A stretch of DNA of 52,374 nt from Marinomonas fungiae (lineage in GTDB: Bacteria > Pseudomonadota > Gammaproteobacteria > Pseudomonadales > Marinomonadaceae). Below are positions 8,201 to 16,620 of this stretch, piece after piece. Position 1 is the first letter of the stretch. Each line of letters starts with the position of its first letter. Position numbers and translations under genes: made by a program. The notes under the pieces are model-generated. The model did no database searches. It saw nothing but the letters and a program-made list of their open reading frames with translations, and had not been told where the DNA came from. The stretch lies in assembly GCF_001418205.1 (NCBI RefSeq), contig NZ_LIQF01000019.1:1-52374 (forward strand), written 5' to 3'.

Positions 8201-8944
8201 TTCTAGAACCGCTGAAGTAATCGCATCAGGGTTCACAACTTTTAAAGTCAAGGACTGTTCATATATTTGACAGTTGCCAGCCCAGTAATTGTCCCCGACT
8301 TGACCAATCCAGACTTCTAAACAATCGTCACCACAAGATTGTAGGTTTAATGGCCCATCAACGTGCTCAATAATCCCTGCTGAATACTCGTGAGTTACGG
8401 TACAACTTTTTGCAGCGATATTAAGTCGGTCACACTGTCTGTAATTAGGTGTAGATGGTTGTTGGTTCTGACACTCTGGAAAGCTTTGACTCAAAATATT
8501 TGGATCAGCTTGTACGGCATCGGAAAGGGACCATATTCGATCTCGATTCATATCTGGACGAGATCGGTCACTGATCCCCTTTAAAGACTCAAATGCCATG
8601 CCTGTTAGGCCGGTATCGGAAGATAGATCCTGCTCTGCTTGGTTTCCCAACTCATTCATAGCAGACTCTGACCCGTATGCCTGCTTTAAAAAGTCGATAG
8701 AGCCATCACCCATCCCAGGAAAAAGCTCGCTCAAATTGATGGTTGAACTGGATTCACCATCATAAATAGTCATACTGTCACTATTAAGCGATGGCATCGT
8801 CCAATTTTGCAGCAGTTGTTTCCCCGACTGTTGCCCACTTAAACCACTTTGACGCTGAGAGTCAGCCATACTGTGTAGAGGCAAACAGGACATAGTAATG
8901 GATAAGATCCCAGCTAAAATTCGATTACAAATTGTTGGCTGCAT
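5255..8944 (-). CDS. traN: TraN, outer-membrane mating-pair stabilisation protein
   Basis: 1229 residues, much longer than F TraN (about 600) and in the range of SXT/IncC TraN. It has an N-terminal signal peptide (about 27 residues) and many cysteines throughout, fitting a disulfide-rich secreted protein that depends on DsbC encoded in the same operon. The central C-rich repeats and the C-terminal segment with FLGSCVEKRESYCCFSSP are typical of the TraN family. TraN sits in the donor outer membrane and recognises the recipient surface. It follows traU by 2 bp and is the last gene of the dsbC-traN operon. Confidence 0.93.
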   Translation of the reverse strand: MQPTICNRILAGILSITMSCLPLHSMADSQRQSGLSGQQSGKQLLQNWTMPSLNSDSMTIYDGESSSTINLSELFPGMGDGSIDFLKQAYGSESAMNELGNQAEQDLSSDTGLTGMAFESLKGISDRSRPDMNRDRIWSLSDAVQADPNILSQSFPECQNQQPSTPNYRQCDRLNIAAKSCTVTHEYSAGIIEHVDGPLNLQSCGDDCLEVWIGQVGDNYWAGNCQIYEQSLTLKVVNPDAITSAVLEYAKWDDYMQVWLGEQKVWSGPNGNFPPETAGQCELRTSWEQNPNTDLTTHLKTVSPGTNIPVKIRVSVTGNGEGYARIKIRFDPSKVILNDIWTPEACIDQANSLHQNFSEFSIQCVDQPSSTNSCTVVNGVSVCESEFSPSPINGISPLCRRVQVSVNDESFNRFEHSSCQILEDNDACGFISSTCVEADQDGQCIRYTDTYDCGIQETNPNCIVSDLMPSSFAECQSTHTIIPITEEKHIPDYRVCERVNKLTECQVEREVSVRDHEQSWPITRGCFDSEVVRLQPLHSNTMQTGNVSLQISQLLNTNASIIEYPSKANNWITKVALSGNKEPVTETTPTIKYQAYYCPAGSLYGSLCQVVTEEGTTWLGAQTETRSRCEYGWSKVDFDTCSRVVEKCLAPANLNATVSFTGKYLSQQVFHDSSDPGVNQCIMQTDQFTSVQWECLETGTKHINGLHVGAAQLESLASLYPATVSSPSHLTSQGRSDGLGLSCWKAKATYNADTGDSEFNVGVSGSWLDVNGNVQAIENRIDETSENTCAVLEQDPQCQYVRTECTEGGAGHEGFCYIQNLIYDCGEDIEVQNAEVKTEYNCPGPIRCMGTDCLEPDSIKQANFAEAAAMINAAQYMTNDMTCTGSDSQNNVECSVFKGSAGECKKAVGGIVDCCEKPNGVSLSDYISMIVAVNKLDTAVMAMNPSSAIYGSWNTLREPITSTWSAVKEPFVSAWDSLMGAGPSTAASAGAEQAATGFMQALTNKTAEWVGTTFGSGAQSALFSNVGGAVGSDGVVSGGNFALGGTAGAVLGTVMTAYMIYSVAMILVQLIWKCEQSEFEMNAKRALKSCHYVGSYCKSKFLGSCVEKRESYCCFSSPLSRIIQEQVRPQLGIGWGSAKSPNCEGLTASQLNQINWTQVNLDEWIGILSITDNLPEVPSLDLERLTSSGSTLNVDGNRQSAADRAIERINGVNIQKLRQDASEELSIAK

Positions 8945-8946
8945 TA

Positions 8947-9975
8947 CTACCCTCCCAAATTACAACAATCTTGCCAGCGCCATAAAATGTAAAGAGCATC
9001 CTCACCCACACCAGGAATTGTACGCCACTCTCCCCAGTTCATTGTGCTTTCACCGATAACGTGCGCATTTTCAGTTTCAGGGACGGGAAAGAACATGCTC
9101 AGTTTGTATTGAGACTTAGGTAACATCGGTTCAATCACTGGACGGCACAGAGCACTATTCCCCATTGTCCGTCTTGCTAAACCTCGTCGATGTTGAGCTG
9201 CAATTGCCCTAGCAGCTAAATGACTGGTATTTTCAGCGAGAGAACCAAAGGCTAAGGTATGGCCTGATAATGGATACAGGTGTCCCCAACTACCAGCACA
9301 CCAAAACAAATCATCGATTGGATGACCTAAAGCAGAAGACGCAGCATCAGAAGTGCAAGCAGAAATCGCTAATGGGTTGGCAACAGCCGCCGCCTCAGGT
9401 TGAGTAAAAAACGCCAGTTCATCGTTTAGCCAAGTAGGATCTAGCTCAGATAAGTACATTAGGTCGAAATCCATATAACCATCGGCATTGCAGTTACCGT
9501 CCATGAACAAATCAAGCATGACAAGAAGTGGAAAGGCGTAATAATGGTAATGATAGAATGCGAGATCACCGGTATCGTACTCTCCTTCACCATGGCCACC
9601 TTGTAGTCGTCTGTCCCCCATTGGTAAACGGATTCCTCCTAAGGAAGGTGAACATCCTGGTGCTCTAACCAACTCAATCAAACGTGCGGGTTCCCACATG
9701 CTTGTCACCAAGCCTGGTCTTGGTAAGCCTAGGTTATCGTCGCACATACACATCGATTTATTGGATGCACCGCTCGGCACACTGCCAGAGCCAAGCGGAA
9801 GACCTGCCACTCGGATAGGAAAAATGCATGACCAGCAAACATCCGTCAGCAACTTGCCTGACAATAAACCCGCATCTGGGCAGGTCAATTCGGCTTTTGC
9901 TGGAATGGAAGTTCCTAGAATGATTGTGACAACGAGGGTATGTAACAGACGATAAGTATTATTGAGCTTTTTCAT
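8947..9975 (-). CDS. traU: TraU, F-type conjugative pilus assembly protein
   Basis: 342 residues, with a signal peptide and the conserved TraU core (DVCWSCIFPIRVAG, CMCDDNLGLPRPG, SPSLGG and the C-terminal WRWQDCCNLGG). It is a periplasmic, cysteine-rich protein needed for DNA transfer and pilus assembly. A longer frame opens with TTG at 9981, but the ATG at 9975 follows GGGAG at 9 bases and starts the basic signal peptide MKKLNN, so I prefer it. It overlaps the end of traW by 17 bp. Confidence 0.92.
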   Translation of the reverse strand: MKKLNNTYRLLHTLVVTIILGTSIPAKAELTCPDAGLLSGKLLTDVCWSCIFPIRVAGLPLGSGSVPSGASNKSMCMCDDNLGLPRPGLVTSMWEPARLIELVRAPGCSPSLGGIRLPMGDRRLQGGHGEGEYDTGDLAFYHYHYYAFPLLVMLDLFMDGNCNADGYMDFDLMYLSELDPTWLNDELAFFTQPEAAAVANPLAISACTSDAASSALGHPIDDLFWCAGSWGHLYPLSGHTLAFGSLAENTSHLAARAIAAQHRRGLARRTMGNSALCRPVIEPMLPKSQYKLSMFFPVPETENAHVIGESTMNWGEWRTIPGVGEDALYILWRWQDCCNLGG

Positions 9976-11101
9976 AAACAAGCTCCCTTGCTGGAATTTC
10001 TTCTATTTCAAACGCGAGCCCCTTTGCTTGAACAAACGATGGGGTGACTTGTAAATCAAAACGCTGCTTTAGCGAGGCATTGAGAAGATAAACCGGACTG
10101 TCTAAAGTCTTTTCTAGCGCACTGAGACTATTCCATCCTTGTTCACGGTCGAGTTCCGTTGTGATAAGCGTAATGCGGCGTGCTGTCCTATCTTGCCCCT
10201 CAAGCCAATCCGCTACTGCGTCCACTTCTTCAGCGTTCGACGCATTAAACACCACGAGCTGTTGAGTAAATGGCAAAGCTTTTAGCGGGTTAATACGTGT
10301 TCCAGCCGGGATCAATGTTCGACCATCGGCGTCTAATAGTGGACGCTGCATGACGATGGTTGGATCAACAGTTCTTATCCGATACTGCTTGGCTTGTGGT
10401 AAATTATTAAATGTTTGGCGAGACCAAAAACGCTCAATGGCTTTTTTCTTTAACGCGTCCAAGTCAATCGACTGTAAACGTTGCATCGCCACTTGCATCA
10501 AATCCGGTTCTAAAATCGAATGTATAGGACCGCGTTGACCCAATGATCCGGTATTGCCAGCTTCAATTTGACGCTGCAACCAGTCCTTGCTGTAAACCCC
10601 TAGTGCACTTGCAGTCACCTTGTCATCTTCTATGCCAAAAATGGCAGGCACGCTAGTCACCCGCCAGTGCACAAAGGCTTTCGGATCGATTCGAACCTGA
10701 GGAACAGGATAAAGCCCCTTCATCAGCGTATGCCAATCACGAATAGCCGCACCCAAGGTCTTGCCTTCAGGAATTCCCCGAAACAACACAGCAGCGCCGG
10801 TAGCACTGGCCTCTTTAAAAAGCTGTTTAAGTGACGAATCACCCAGTGATGACGACGCAAATATCAACCATTCATCGTTGTGTTTTCGCGACTTAGGTTG
10901 TTCAATCGGTTCAAAAGGCTCGAAAAATTCAGATGAACCATCCACTGCACTTTGTAAAATGCTGCGGCTCATTTCGACGATTTTTTTGTCCTCGTCAGAC
11001 AGCGGATAAGGCTCTTGTGAGTAAGGCTCTTGCGCCCAAGACAATTGCTTCCAAAACAATGGGGCAACCAGTAAGAATAAGAGACAAAGTCTTTGCATCA
11101 T
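9959..11101 (-). CDS. traW: TraW with an N-terminal TrbC-like domain
   Basis: 380 residues after a signal peptide (MMQRLCLLFLLVAPLFWKQL). Residues about 75-190 look like F-type TrbC (EWLIFASSSLGDSSLKQL, then RVTSVPAIF). Residues about 225-375 match TraW (ERFWSRQTFNNLPQA, RTVDPTIV, AGTRINPL and a thioredoxin-like end). In F these are two separate proteins that work together in pilus assembly; here they are one polypeptide. It lies 6 bp after trhF and overlaps traU, so the genes are translationally linked. Confidence 0.9.
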   Translation of the reverse strand: MMQRLCLLFLLVAPLFWKQLSWAQEPYSQEPYPLSDEDKKIVEMSRSILQSAVDGSSEFFEPFEPIEQPKSRKHNDEWLIFASSSLGDSSLKQLFKEASATGAAVLFRGIPEGKTLGAAIRDWHTLMKGLYPVPQVRIDPKAFVHWRVTSVPAIFGIEDDKVTASALGVYSKDWLQRQIEAGNTGSLGQRGPIHSILEPDLMQVAMQRLQSIDLDALKKKAIERFWSRQTFNNLPQAKQYRIRTVDPTIVMQRPLLDADGRTLIPAGTRINPLKALPFTQQLVVFNASNAEEVDAVADWLEGQDRTARRITLITTELDREQGWNSLSALEKTLDSPVYLLNASLKQRFDLQVTPSFVQAKGLAFEIEEIPARELVYEKAQ

Positions 11102-11107
11102 CGCCTC

Positions 11108-11620
11108 CTACAAAAGCGGCCTCGCGCGGCCAATAATTTGCTCACGTTTAACGGCGTTCCAATAGCGGGAGTCAAAACTTGTTGCAGCCTCACCGGAAAA
11201 CCAATACTCGTTTTCTTGCAGCGTCAGTGATCGGCTAAATTCTGTTTCAACCACACCAAGACGATGGGCTAATGCCATACCGGTTGAGACTTCAACGCCA
11301 TTTACCAGCACACGCTCCGCAGTCACGTTGACTCCATCCCCAGGCATCCCTGTTAGGCGTTTCAGCATCCGAGTACCGTCGCTGTATAACGGAGCGAGTC
11401 CTTCTGAGTGAAAGGCATACAATTCACCTCTAATAGGCTCTTTATCCCATAGGTCAATCAAGTACACCGTTGTATCTGGTAGGCAGCGCTCTTTCTGGGT
11501 GTCAATACCTATTCGGTAGCGCGTCATGGCGTAGAAGCCAGCCAAGGCTATGATTAGAGAAAGAAACGTCAACCGGATCAGATATGGCCGCCAAGGCATA
11601 CTTTTACGGAGTATCTGCAT
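11108..11620 (-). CDS. trhF: TrhF/TraF-like S26 signal-peptidase-family protein
   Basis: 170 residues with one N-terminal membrane segment (about 14-31) and an S26 peptidase layout: YAFHSEGLAPLYSDGTRMLKRLTGMPGD contains the family KRLTGMPGD lysine motif, followed by ENEYWFSGEAATSFDSRYW. In conjugation systems such proteins process or cyclise pilin. The usual catalytic serine near the N-terminus is not obvious in an SMxP context, so activity is uncertain. It overlaps the preceding TrbI-like gene by 17 bp. Confidence 0.8.
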   Translation of the reverse strand: MQILRKSMPWRPYLIRLTFLSLIIALAGFYAMTRYRIGIDTQKERCLPDTTVYLIDLWDKEPIRGELYAFHSEGLAPLYSDGTRMLKRLTGMPGDGVNVTAERVLVNGVEVSTGMALAHRLGVVETEFSRSLTLQENEYWFSGEAATSFDSRYWNAVKREQIIGRARPLL

Positions 11621-11951
11621 GAGACACCTCCATTGAATTCACCGGCACAAATACGGAATCATCAGCTCCCACCACCGCTTGGGCATCCAGAACGATAAAA
11701 CCGGCTGCTTTTAGCTTTTCAATCTGCTGATTGGTCTGAAACAACCTTGATTCGATGTCTTGTTCGCTGGCATTGGGACCTAAAGACAGCACAGCCTCGC
11801 CAAAATCCACTACCGCAATAGGCGTTCTTAATGCCAACTGACGTTGGATAGGATCAAGTGTTTTCATTAAGATCCAACAGGTAAACAATCCACTAACTGC
11901 AGTGGAAAAAGTAATAGAGGCAAAAAGCGGCCACAACTTGGACTTATTCAT
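11604..11951 (-). CDS. TrbI-like F-type conjugation protein
   Basis: 115 residues: an N-terminal membrane anchor (about 9-30), then a short periplasmic domain with VDFGEAVLSLG and a predicted helix ending KLKAAGFIVLDAQAVV. Length and layout match F plasmid TrbI, an inner-membrane protein that affects pilus extension and retraction. It lies between traC and trhF and overlaps both by a few bases. Confidence 0.75.
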   Translation of the reverse strand: MNKSKLWPLFASITFSTAVSGLFTCWILMKTLDPIQRQLALRTPIAVVDFGEAVLSLGPNASEQDIESRLFQTNQQIEKLKAAGFIVLDAQAVVGADDSVFVPVNSMEVSHADTP

Positions 11952-14343
11952 AAGCTCGCTCCTTCAACAACTGTGAAATAGCATCAGCAACAGAAAGGCC
12001 TTTGCGGGTTAGCTGCTTAATCGCGTTTACATCTTCCGCACGTGACGAGTAAAGCAGCTTATGAAACGGATCAACAATAAGACGACCGATGCCTGTTCCC
12101 ATCTCTGTAATAAAGAAAATCTCTGAATAAACACCCGTGACGGTATGAACGGTTTTCAGGTATTCATAACCACCATCTCCCAGAGGTAATCGGCCTTCTT
12201 TTTTAAGTGCATTGATGGTTTCGGATTTTTGGCCAAGGAGGTACATATTGGCCGAGTTCTCAGCAATGGCTTTACCTGTAGGACTGTCATACAAATCATT
12301 AACCGACTGAGTGACGGTTACTGCACTGCCGCCATATTTTCGAAAGCGACGGTAGCCAGTTTCAATAAACTTACCTACGTCTCCTTGGGTAAGCAGATCC
12401 CAGGCTTCGTCGATAAACACGATCTTTCGTCGATCACGCTCACCCAAATACATTTCTTGTTGGATTTGGTAGATCAACTGAAGTAATACCACTTGTTGTA
12501 AGTGCTTCCGCCCTTTGAGTTCTTCAAGTTCAAGAACAGTGAAACGGTTCTTAAAGCGGATATTGTTATGCCCGTTAAAGAAGCGGCCATATTCTCCCTG
12601 AGTGGTAAATGGATAAAGCTGATCGCCTACGTCCTGCACGCGCCGGTCTTGATGATTTTTTAAGGCCTCAGCTACATCATCAACCAGCATTTCACGACCT
12701 TTTTTCTCCCATAGTTCACGGGTCTGACGTTTTAGGTTGGCCATCTGAAAATCCGTTAATGACTGCGTAGGTGCGGCCATTGCGGCCAATAACCCAACCA
12801 GTACATCTGCTTCTTCGTCATAGTCCTCAACGATTTCAAACGGATTTAAGCAAATACCACTGTCCCGACCAAACTGTAAAAACTCCCCATCATAGACTTC
12901 ACACAATTTTTCATAGGAACGGCCAACATCTATTACCCAGCATTGCCCGCCTTCTGATAAGTAGGAGGAGATGATTTCGTTCACCAGGAAAGACTTGCCC
13001 GACCCTGATTGCGCCGCTATGCAACAATTGTAATTACTTCCAGAGTCATAAAGGGACACACTCATCATTTGGCCATTGCGAGAAACAAAGTTAATCACTG
13101 GCGTGCCGGTGCCTTTCCAATCAGCGAACAAAGGCAATAGAGGGATGACGTGCCGTGTTGCCATTGTCTTGAATCGGAACAAGTCGTTCATCGCCTGACG
13201 GTCTGCACCAAATGGCAATGCATTGAGAAAAATTGGTAAACAGAAGAATTTATCTTCCATTAACTCAAATCCGAGTTCTTTGAAATAAGTTCGAGCATTT
13301 GAAACAGAGCTGATGGACGCCTCTTCCGTGGGTGAAAACAGCGTTAAAGTCATATTTGCCCGAATAGGACGATCACCTTCTTGCAAGGCTTCAAAAAGAA
13401 CATCAAATCCCTTTTTCTTGGCTGCAAGCACCGGCACAAACTTCAGCATCGGACCATAGGCCTGATTGACTGCCCATTGCCGTTTGGTCTCTAAGCGAGA
13501 GCGAATGCTCTCAGCTGAAGGAAAGTGAATAGTGACATTCAACAAGAAGCTGCCACGTAAACCGCGGCTTCCAGTCATCATGTCGCCCGCAAAACTTGCA
13601 GCATGGCCAAACCAGACCCGCTCAGGTAGGCGCTTAAACGATAAGGTTTTAACTCGGTAATCGCCCAGCATCAGACCTTGGCTATCCACTTTGATAGCCC
13701 GGTCATAATCCAACACTTGCTCTCGAAGTGGTTTATCTGCCTCACTGCGGATTGGTGATGGATTACGCCAAGATGCATCTTTTCCCCAGTTAAGCTGCGC
13801 ACTTAATGCCGCGAGCCAATTTCGGTCAGTCATCTCAGTGACGCGAAAACCAACCGTTGCTAGTGCCTGTGAAAATGAAGCTCTAAGCGCAGACGCCCGA
13901 CTCAATTCTCGTTCAGTTGGTAAAGTTCCTTCCAATGGCAACTTGCAGGTCACAAGTAACTGGAAGTTGCGCACTTGAGTTTGTGTCGATTCTTCTATTG
14001 GCTGAACCGTTCCCCTATCAAGAAAATTTGCTCGTTTACGTATAGAAGCTCTTAATAAAGGATCGATTTGGCGATGTCGTAGCCCCAACATTAGCTGCAG
14101 ATCTGTCTGTATATCAGGGGATGCGAACAAGCCAAATTGCAATAACGTATCTTTAGGCCAATCGTTGTTTAATAGAACATTAACGCGATCTGCAACCGAG
14201 TCATCGCCTCCAGGCAAAGGATCACAGATGAAGCCATAGCCAATGCTATGATCATCCATAAAAAATAGCTTTTCATCATCTGAGTAAGCCAATACAGGTA
14301 AAAGTTCTGCCGCTCTGATTCCCGAATAAAGTGAGGCTTTCAT
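11944..14343 (-). CDS. traC: TraC, type IV secretion ATPase
   Basis: 799 residues, the VirB4/TraC-family ATPase that powers pilus assembly. Walker A AAQSGSGKSF lies just past the midpoint and Walker B KIVFIDEAWDLL in the C-terminal third, followed by the GGSAVTVTQSVNDL segment. A frame opens earlier at 14361, but the ATG at 14343 forms a TAATG stop-start overlap with dsbC and follows GGAGGGG, so the shorter start MKASLYSGIR is preferred. Confidence 0.94.
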   Translation of the reverse strand: MKASLYSGIRAAELLPVLAYSDDEKLFFMDDHSIGYGFICDPLPGGDDSVADRVNVLLNNDWPKDTLLQFGLFASPDIQTDLQLMLGLRHRQIDPLLRASIRKRANFLDRGTVQPIEESTQTQVRNFQLLVTCKLPLEGTLPTERELSRASALRASFSQALATVGFRVTEMTDRNWLAALSAQLNWGKDASWRNPSPIRSEADKPLREQVLDYDRAIKVDSQGLMLGDYRVKTLSFKRLPERVWFGHAASFAGDMMTGSRGLRGSFLLNVTIHFPSAESIRSRLETKRQWAVNQAYGPMLKFVPVLAAKKKGFDVLFEALQEGDRPIRANMTLTLFSPTEEASISSVSNARTYFKELGFELMEDKFFCLPIFLNALPFGADRQAMNDLFRFKTMATRHVIPLLPLFADWKGTGTPVINFVSRNGQMMSVSLYDSGSNYNCCIAAQSGSGKSFLVNEIISSYLSEGGQCWVIDVGRSYEKLCEVYDGEFLQFGRDSGICLNPFEIVEDYDEEADVLVGLLAAMAAPTQSLTDFQMANLKRQTRELWEKKGREMLVDDVAEALKNHQDRRVQDVGDQLYPFTTQGEYGRFFNGHNNIRFKNRFTVLELEELKGRKHLQQVVLLQLIYQIQQEMYLGERDRRKIVFIDEAWDLLTQGDVGKFIETGYRRFRKYGGSAVTVTQSVNDLYDSPTGKAIAENSANMYLLGQKSETINALKKEGRLPLGDGGYEYLKTVHTVTGVYSEIFFITEMGTGIGRLIVDPFHKLLYSSRAEDVNAIKQLTRKGLSVADAISQLLKERAYE

Positions 14344-15035
14344 TAACGCCCCTCCAGCCATGCGGAAAGATCATATGGGCGACCTCGACTGATGCGCCCA
14401 TCATTAGCAATGATGAAAGGGACGCCTTGTATTCCTAGAATTTGAGAGGTGACTAGCGTTCGCTGCATTGGCTCTAAATTGCAAGCCTCATCTTGCTCTA
14501 AACTATTAATTCGGCCATTAAGCAATGCATCAGTGGCCGCTTTTTTATCTCGCGCACAGCCAAGCTGACGAACCTGACGCTCTGAATCAGGACCAAGAAC
14601 TGGCACGGGGAGAATTTGGAAGGTGTACTCTTTGGTCAGTGGCAAAGCTTGTTTCAACAGCTCGTGACAGTGCGGGCATCGAGGATCAACAAACACAACG
14701 ACAGTTTTGTCTCCCTCCCCCAGAATAAGCGGATTCAAGTCTTCCATTTTTAGGCCCAAACGACTTAAGTCTAGAGTGTTCCCCGCTTCGCGTATTTCCT
14801 CAAGACTGGTAAGCGTCTTTTTAGACCAAGCATCATAGAGCGTGCCATCAATAACGAATCGGCCACTGTCTGACATAAAAACAATACGGCCGTTGCTTTC
14901 GACCGCTTTCATACCGGTGACCGGCAAAGAAACCATGCCATCAATTTTGCCAACGGGCGACACTTCAGACACAGGTTCAGCTTGAACCAAAGGAGACAGC
15001 GCAAGCGCCAGAATAATTGGAGATAGTTTTCGCAT
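14343..15035 (-). CDS. dsbC: DsbC-type disulfide isomerase
   Basis: 230 residues with a signal peptide (MRKLSPIILALALSPLVQA), a DsbC dimerisation domain and a thioredoxin domain with the active site RCPHCHELL and a cis-Pro loop GVPFIIAND. It should shuffle disulfides in the cysteine-rich TraU and TraN encoded downstream. First gene of the dsbC-traC-traN operon. A 34-bp repeat (15083-15116) lies just upstream and is also found at 22496-22529. Confidence 0.93.
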   Translation of the reverse strand: MRKLSPIILALALSPLVQAEPVSEVSPVGKIDGMVSLPVTGMKAVESNGRIVFMSDSGRFVIDGTLYDAWSKKTLTSLEEIREAGNTLDLSRLGLKMEDLNPLILGEGDKTVVVFVDPRCPHCHELLKQALPLTKEYTFQILPVPVLGPDSERQVRQLGCARDKKAATDALLNGRINSLEQDEACNLEPMQRTLVTSQILGIQGVPFIIANDGRISRGRPYDLSAWLEGR

Positions 15036-15082
15036 GAGGAGTCCTCGTTAATGTAAATCGAGGCTCCAGTCTATGCAGTTGT

Positions 15083-15116
15083 CCTATGTGGACTCGGTTA
15101 GATAGATTGAAGAATT
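15083..15116. repeat. Direct repeat copy 1 flanking the hotspot cargo
   Basis: 34 bp beginning CCTATGTGGACTCGGTTAG, identical to 22496-22529 in the same orientation. To the right, similarity continues imperfectly for about 15 bp, including a shared CTTGCTA; to the left it stops sharply. The two copies bracket the four-gene operon. This copy sits at the dsbC promoter side and is probably part of the ICE backbone. Confidence 0.85.
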
Positions 15117-15172
15117 TGTCGTCTTGCTAAGCAGCACCAAATCTTATGAAAACAATCACACACTAAAATAAC

Positions 15173-16618
15173 TCAATTGTCTCTCATATACTTTTGCAAA
15201 GTTTTTTGATCCACCTTCAATGCTTCTGCGGCTTTCACCCATGTACCGAATTGCTTTTTGGCAGCTGTTGCAAATTCCTTATGAAACGCTTTCGTTAACT
15301 CATCCTTAGTTGTGTTGGTTAAATCACCAAATGCAAACCTTGTATCAGGACTATCCCCCTGGATAACTGGCTCGCCCAACGCAGCTAATGAGCTAGAGAT
15401 TGCCGACGCTGTAGTTTGAGAGCTCAAAAACGCACAAGACATGTATGCCAGCTTTTTTAGGTCACGTAAGTTACCTGGTAAATATGCCGAGTTAAAAAAC
15501 TGGATTAATTCATTTGACACTGGAGCTTCCGCAGGCAGATTGGGGTTAACATTAACTTCCTGCCAGATTCTTTGCCAATCCGACAGAATATCTTCTCTGC
15601 ATGCACGAAGTGGAGGTATTGTTATTGTGAGCATGGATACACGATCAAAGAAATCAGCATCGAGTATCGTTGCCAATTGCTCAAGTGATTTATTACTCGC
15701 ACAAACTAGCTCGAAGTCTGATGTTTCCTCAGTGTCACTTCCAACAGGGCGAAAACTGTGATGGTTATCTTGAAGCACTCGAACCAGCTTTCGCTGAACC
15801 GAAGTTGGTAAATCTTGTATCTCATCCAAAAACAAAACTTTTCCATTTGCTTCTTTCAAAAGTCCATTGCGATCCTTTTCCGCCCCAGTGAAGGCACCTT
15901 TTACGTGGCCAAACAACATACTATCAACCACTTGAGAATCTAGTCCTCCACATGCAAGCGTAACAACCTGCTTTTGCTTTACCTTACCGACAACGGTTTC
16001 AATTAGCCTCGTTTTCCCTGTACCACGTTCACCCAGTACAAGTAACGGAGCTTTGGGAACGCAAGAGAACTGCTTTAACGTTTGTAATGCATCCTGCCTT
16101 GCTTTTGATTTAGGGTCTAAATCGTAAAGGGCGTAACCGCCCTCTGAACTTGAAATAGCAGAGATCTCTGCCAAATACGTATTTACACTGAAATCAACTT
16201 TGGCAATGCTGGTTCTTTTGGTATCGGGGTTATATTGTGATGACCAGAGGATTGTTTCGCGTGGAAAATGCCCCCGAGCATGAAGAATCAACCAAACCGC
16301 ATGCATCGCCGGAGTTCCCGGCGATACATTGATATGAAGATTCTGTTCAAGCTTTAGCTCTGGAATAATCTCAGACTCTATTGCGTGATAAATTTCGTTA
16401 TGATCAGCTGGGTTCTCGATAGCTACAGTTCGAAAGGTAATCTGTATATCGCCAAATTCATGCTCTTTGTACAGACTGTTATCCCCAGCTGACTGAGTAA
16501 GAACAATTACTTTGCCAACATAAACTTTACGATTCTTAAGCCGCTTTAACGCTTCGTCTAATACCTCAACCCCAGCTCTTTTTGAGTGCCAACAAAGCAG
16601 TGTGTTTTTGTTATCCAA
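15173..16618 (-). CDS. RtcR-like sigma54 activator with CARF-like sensor domain
   Basis: 481 residues in three parts. Residues 1-150 form a Rossmann/CARF-like sensor with the signature INVSPGTPAMHAVWL (97-110), as in RtcR, which controls RNA repair genes. Residues 170-390 are a sigma54-contacting AAA+ domain: Walker A GERGTGKT (196-203), the GAFTGA loop intact at 241-246, Walker B VLFLDE (261-266), an arginine finger near FFDR (323-326) and sensor II PGNLRDL (381-387). Residues 444-480 are a Fis-type HTH. Start is TTG: GGAGG lies 7 bases before it, and no ATG fits. It is the last gene of the operon, 2 bp after the PLD gene. It should activate the sigma54 promoter at 22041-22056 once it binds a ligand, perhaps RNA ends or a cyclic oligonucleotide. 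Confidence 0.85.
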   Translation of the reverse strand: MDNKNTLLCWHSKRAGVEVLDEALKRLKNRKVYVGKVIVLTQSAGDNSLYKEHEFGDIQITFRTVAIENPADHNEIYHAIESEIIPELKLEQNLHINVSPGTPAMHAVWLILHARGHFPRETILWSSQYNPDTKRTSIAKVDFSVNTYLAEISAISSSEGGYALYDLDPKSKARQDALQTLKQFSCVPKAPLLVLGERGTGKTRLIETVVGKVKQKQVVTLACGGLDSQVVDSMLFGHVKGAFTGAEKDRNGLLKEANGKVLFLDEIQDLPTSVQRKLVRVLQDNHHSFRPVGSDTEETSDFELVCASNKSLEQLATILDADFFDRVSMLTITIPPLRACREDILSDWQRIWQEVNVNPNLPAEAPVSNELIQFFNSAYLPGNLRDLKKLAYMSCAFLSSQTTASAISSSLAALGEPVIQGDSPDTRFAFGDLTNTTKDELTKAFHKEFATAAKKQFGTWVKAAEALKVDQKTLQKYMRDN

Positions 16619-16620
16619 AA

